From JANJUB01 sp964586225 (GTDB lineage: Bacteria; Armatimonadota; Fimbriimonadia; Fimbriimonadales; Fimbriimonadaceae), in NCBI GenBank assembly GCA_964586225.1, contig CAZPHD010000062.1, forward strand, positions 1 through 15,468: a stretch of 15,468 bases of DNA. The letters run 5' to 3'. The notes beneath the pieces are model-generated. The model did not search any database and was not told the DNA's origin. It saw only the letters and a list, made by a program, of their open reading frames with translations. This document shows, one piece after another, positions 12,491 through 15,468 of this stretch (positions are counted from its first letter, which is position 1; each line of letters starts with the position of its first letter). Both the position numbers and the translations under genes were made by a program.

Positions 12491-15437
12491 AGCGGGCCTC
12501 GCCGCGCTGGCGCTGGTGCTGACGGGGTTGGGATTTGCACAATCCCGGCCCCATCAGGAGCTACCGTATGTGGCTCCCAAACGCTGGGCGCTGGTGATTG
12601 GCGCCGAGAAGTATCAAGAGTATTCGCCGCTCCAGTTCGCGGCGGACGACGCGCGGGCGGTCGCCAAGACACTGATCGATGGCTATCGCTTCGACCCTTC
12701 AACCGTGTCGGTGCTCGCCGATGACGATCAAGGGCCCCAGCCGACCGTCGCAAACATCCGCGCGAAGCTTGATGAGAAGCTCGCCAATCCTCAGTTGGAT
12801 CGCGGCGATCTGTTTGTCTTCTACTTCTCGGGGCATGGAGCGGGTGGTCAGCAGGGCGATTTTCTCTTACCTACCGACACTAAGAAGGCGAACTTCGAAG
12901 CGCAGGGCCTGCCGATACGTGAACTCATTGAGCGGATCGTGAAGGCGGGGCTGAAGAACGTGCTCATTGTCACGGACGCGTGTCGCTCCGGTCAGGAGAA
13001 CAGCTTTGGCACGGAGCTGCAAGAACTCGGTCGCAAGGCAAACATCGCGGTGATTCTTGGTTGCGCACCAGGGACGCGCTCGTATGAGTATCCGAACTTC
13101 GGGCGCGGAATCTTCACCCACTTCCTCCTCAGAGCGCTCAGCCAGCAGGAGCCCAAGGAACCCGGCACCGGGGCGCTGTGGGTATCGGCGATTGCGAAGC
13201 GCGTGCAGAAGGAAGTCGCGGATCGCACGGAGCGGGACTACGGCGTCAATCTCCAGCGGCCCGCAATCTGGTCGGAACCCACCCAAGACGTCCTCATAGG
13301 CGCGTTTGTGCCCGCTGCTTTCGACGCCGAGCGGCTCAAGTCGTTCGAAGAACAAGCCGCCAAGTTGAACCAGAAAGATTACGGCAAAGCACTCGCGACC
13401 TTTGCCGAGGCGCTGTACATCCAGGATCGCTATGGCGAGGCGATTCAGCTCTTGAAGACGCTCGACGGGATCGGCGAAATGACGCCGGCCGAGCGCTATA
13501 CCTACGCGATGAGCCTGCGCTTTGCCGAGCGGCATACCGAAGCGGTGCGAGCCTTTGCGGAGCTGGAGAAGACGCCGGACTCCGTCTATGCGAACCTCGC
13601 GGTAGCTTCCAATCCGAGTCGGCTAATGCCTGCCGCCCGGCGGATCGCGGCCGCCAAAGCGCTCTGGGAGAACAAGCACGATCCCGACATGGCGATCCTC
13701 GCCATGGCCGTCATTCAGCAGTTGGGCGACGACCAGACCCTTGCGACGTTCCTTGATGATGTGCTGCAGGCGGATGTGCTCGACCCTCACCGGCAGGCAT
13801 TCGCCCGAGCGGCGCAAGCGGTAGCGCGCGGCAAGAACGCGGAAGCGATCGCGGCCTATGAAGAGGCGGCGAAGGGCGAGGGTTCCCTCTCGGAGGCGGC
13901 GCGGCTTTGGCTGTGGACGCTCTACCGGGCGCAAAACCAGACCGACAAGCTCGACGAGCTGGTGCGTGGCGTCAAAGATGATGAGGCGACTTGGCTCTAT
14001 ATGGCGGCCAAGCACCGCTTGGAACAAGGCAAGCAGGCTGAGTTCTTCGATCTCGCGCGCCGATCCCTTGTGGCGGGGCCACACCCTGAGATCTTGCAGG
14101 CCCTCATCCGTGAGGGCGGTTTGGAAATGCTGCGGTTCGCCGATGAGATCATCGTGGCGGCGGATCGGCATCCCTATTCGTGGCGAGCGATCCTGATCAA
14201 GGCGTTTGCTGAGTCCGTCAAGACTCCAGCCGAGCAGCGCCAGGGAAAGGCAATGGAACGCCTCGCCGAGGCGCTGAAGTATGCCGATGATCCGCTCGGC
14301 GCGTTCGCGACGATGGTCGAGCTGCTCGATCCACTCCTTGAAGAGGCGCGCCAGAAGGGGACCATCGACGACGTTCAACACGCGATGCTGACGATGGCCT
14401 ACTCCGGGGCGCTGATCCTCGAAGTGCCGCAGATGGGTCAAGACGCCAATCTGCTGTTCACCACGACCTACATGAGCCTGCGCGCTCAGCGCGGTGTGCA
14501 GTTGGTTGCGCGGATTCGGGCCGCACTTGGGGCGCGAATCCGGGACCTGAGCCTGGCGCCGGGGGCCCGAGCGACGTTACTTCTGGCGGCGATGGCGGCG
14601 GGTGACGATGAACTCGTGACCCAACTGCTCGCAGGACGACTGGAGACCTACGATCAACACGACGTGCCCTTATTCCACGCGATGTACCTGGTCGGTCGGC
14701 AACGCGATGCCGAAGCCCTGCCCTTGATCAAGGCCGCGCAAACGCCGAGTCGTGAGCTGATCCCCCTAGCCGAGGCCCTGCGAGGGTATGCGGATGCGCT
14801 TGAGGGGCGACGGGCCGAGGCCGAGCGGCGCGCCAAGGCGATCGACGTGACCGATCCGGGACTCGCCGCGATCAAGGTGTTGACGCTGAAGAAGCTGGGC
14901 TTGCCCTATGCGGACGCGCTGGTCCACGCCACGGCGACGGAAACGTGGCGCTATCTGCCCGTGTGCTTTCGGGTGATTCGTGAGGAGTTGGCCGATCCGA
15001 AGCTCGCCGAGGCGGATCGGATTCGGCTGATGTTGCCCCTGACCGCGCACACGGGGAATCCGCAGGTGGATGGATTGTCGTTTGTGCTCGGCTCGAAAGT
15101 GGCGGACTTTGCGGGAACGTATCGCACGCGCTCGGTGGTTTGGGATGACGAGATGACCCAGGCTGCCCTGGACTTTGAGATGGTCGTGTCGGAGGACGGC
15201 AAGTCGACGGGGAAGCTAGGCGAAATTTCGTTTTCCGGGCAGGTTTCGGATTCGGGCACGCTGGCGGGTACGGCGGATTATCTGGGCAAGAAGTGGTCGA
15301 TCTCCAGCAAGCTGGTGCCGCCGGCGCTGGCCGACCGCGTAGAGGGCATTCGCAAGTTCGGCTTCTTGTTCTCGCTGATGACGCAGGACGGGATCCGGAT
15401 CGCGGCATATCTGGTTCGGGAAGCGCCGAGGTCTTGA
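12465..15437 (+). CDS. Exported caspase-fold (C14) protein with long helical repeat region
   Basis: A 990-residue protein from ATG 12465. The longer frame from 12369 is less likely, because this start exposes a signal peptide: M-K-K-N, a hydrophobic core at about 8-23, then G-F-A-Q-S as the likely cleavage site. The p20-like caspase domain spans about 38-280. It has K-R-W-A-L-V-I-G (39-46), D-D-A-R-A-V-A (61-67), the catalytic histidine in F-S-G-H-G (H124) and the catalytic cysteine in D-A-C-R-S-G (C173). G-R-G-I-F-T-H-F-L-L (about 213-222) follows, as in bacterial orthocaspases, so it is probably active. Residues about 285-880 are almost all helical, with TPR-like pairs such as Y-G-K-A-L-A-T-F-A-E-A-L and Y-G-E-A-I-Q-L-L. 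The last 100 or so residues look beta-rich and match nothing I know. It overlaps the YfhO-type gene by 26 nt. Substrate and role are unknown. Confidence 0.85.
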   Translation: MKKNWPSLRAGLAALALVLTGLGFAQSRPHQELPYVAPKRWALVIGAEKYQEYSPLQFAADDARAVAKTLIDGYRFDPSTVSVLADDDQGPQPTVANIRAKLDEKLANPQLDRGDLFVFYFSGHGAGGQQGDFLLPTDTKKANFEAQGLPIRELIERIVKAGLKNVLIVTDACRSGQENSFGTELQELGRKANIAVILGCAPGTRSYEYPNFGRGIFTHFLLRALSQQEPKEPGTGALWVSAIAKRVQKEVADRTERDYGVNLQRPAIWSEPTQDVLIGAFVPAAFDAERLKSFEEQAAKLNQKDYGKALATFAEALYIQDRYGEAIQLLKTLDGIGEMTPAERYTYAMSLRFAERHTEAVRAFAELEKTPDSVYANLAVASNPSRLMPAARRIAAAKALWENKHDPDMAILAMAVIQQLGDDQTLATFLDDVLQADVLDPHRQAFARAAQAVARGKNAEAIAAYEEAAKGEGSLSEAARLWLWTLYRAQNQTDKLDELVRGVKDDEATWLYMAAKHRLEQGKQAEFFDLARRSLVAGPHPEILQALIREGGLEMLRFADEIIVAADRHPYSWRAILIKAFAESVKTPAEQRQGKAMERLAEALKYADDPLGAFATMVELLDPLLEEARQKGTIDDVQHAMLTMAYSGALILEVPQMGQDANLLFTTTYMSLRAQRGVQLVARIRAALGARIRDLSLAPGARATLLLAAMAAGDDELVTQLLAGRLETYDQHDVPLFHAMYLVGRQRDAEALPLIKAAQTPSRELIPLAEALRGYADALEGRRAEAERRAKAIDVTDPGLAAIKVLTLKKLGLPYADALVHATATETWRYLPVCFRVIREELADPKLAEADRIRLMLPLTAHTGNPQVDGLSFVLGSKVADFAGTYRTRSVVWDDEMTQAALDFEMVVSEDGKSTGKLGEISFSGQVSDSGTLAGTADYLGKKWSISSKLVPPALADRVEGIRKFGFLFSLMTQDGIRIAAYLVREAPRS

Positions 15438-15468
15438 GATTTCAGATTGATGATTTCAGATTTCAGAT
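15438..15468. repeat. Inverted heptamer array at the window end
   Basis: Immediately after the caspase stop codon, ATTTCAG occurs at 15439, 15453 and 15460 with a degenerate unit between them (15446), keeping a 7-nt period up to the window edge. Its reverse complement, CTGAAAT, is a rotation of the AATCTGA unit at 7411-7434. The array may continue beyond the window. Confidence 0.85.

Noticed and set aside
12867..14441. Two long minus-strand frames (222 and 272 residues) opposite the caspase-like gene
   Set aside because: They are antisense shadows of a well-supported coding region, with no domain features and no start signals.
12465..15437. Caspase-based antiphage defence operon
   Set aside because: The caspase-like protein has a signal peptide, and no effector, sensor, nuclease or CRISPR gene is adjacent; the neighbour is an envelope membrane protein.

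Overview
This is a GC-rich bacterial chromosomal window with dense gene packing, several overlapping genes, GTG/TTG starts and weak Shine-Dalgarno signals. No single gene fixes the taxonomy. The mix of exported caspase-like, J-domain/WD40, YfhO and polysaccharide-export proteins, with heptameric intergenic repeats, would fit a free-living lineage such as Armatimonadota/Fimbriimonadia. That is a low-confidence guess; phages, plasmids, transposases and CRISPR arrays are not seen.

Layout. (1) 1-3579, plus strand: the end of a surface-polysaccharide cluster. It holds a truncated Wzz-like chain-length protein, a Wzy/O-antigen-ligase-like membrane protein and a Wzx-like flippase, tightly packed (3-nt gap, then a 4-nt ATGA overlap), followed 10 nt later by a small zinc-ribbon membrane protein. 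(2) 3576-5753, minus: a PAS-PAS-GGDEF-EAL cyclic-di-GMP enzyme, tail-to-tail with the zinc-ribbon gene so that the two stop codons overlap. (3) 5849-7363, plus: an exported M14-type metallocarboxypeptidase. (4) 7362-7805: a spacer made of nested heptamer repeats and a 17-bp inverted repeat, then tRNA-Arg(UCU), then a small frameshifted ORF starting 11 nt after the tRNA. (5) 7871-10086, minus: a J-domain/seven-bladed WD40 fusion followed by an exported S41 peptidase, with a long hairpin between them. (6) 10202-15437, plus: a YfhO-type multi-membrane protein overlapping an exported 990-aa caspase-fold protein with a long helical repeat region. The window ends in the same heptamer repeat family, inverted.

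How it fits together. Region 1 would polymerise and export a surface glycan. The neighbouring cyclic-di-GMP enzyme is the kind of protein that often controls such glycans, but it is convergent and not in the same operon. Region 5 looks like a protein-handling pair (co-chaperone scaffold plus protease). Region 6 pairs a probable lipid- or glycan-linked membrane glycosyltransferase-like protein with a secreted caspase homologue by translational overlap. The least explained items are the exported caspase-repeat protein, the J/WD40 fusion, a 14-nt element (13/14 identical) 36-37 nt upstream of the ATG of both the M14 and YfhO genes, and the heptamer arrays.
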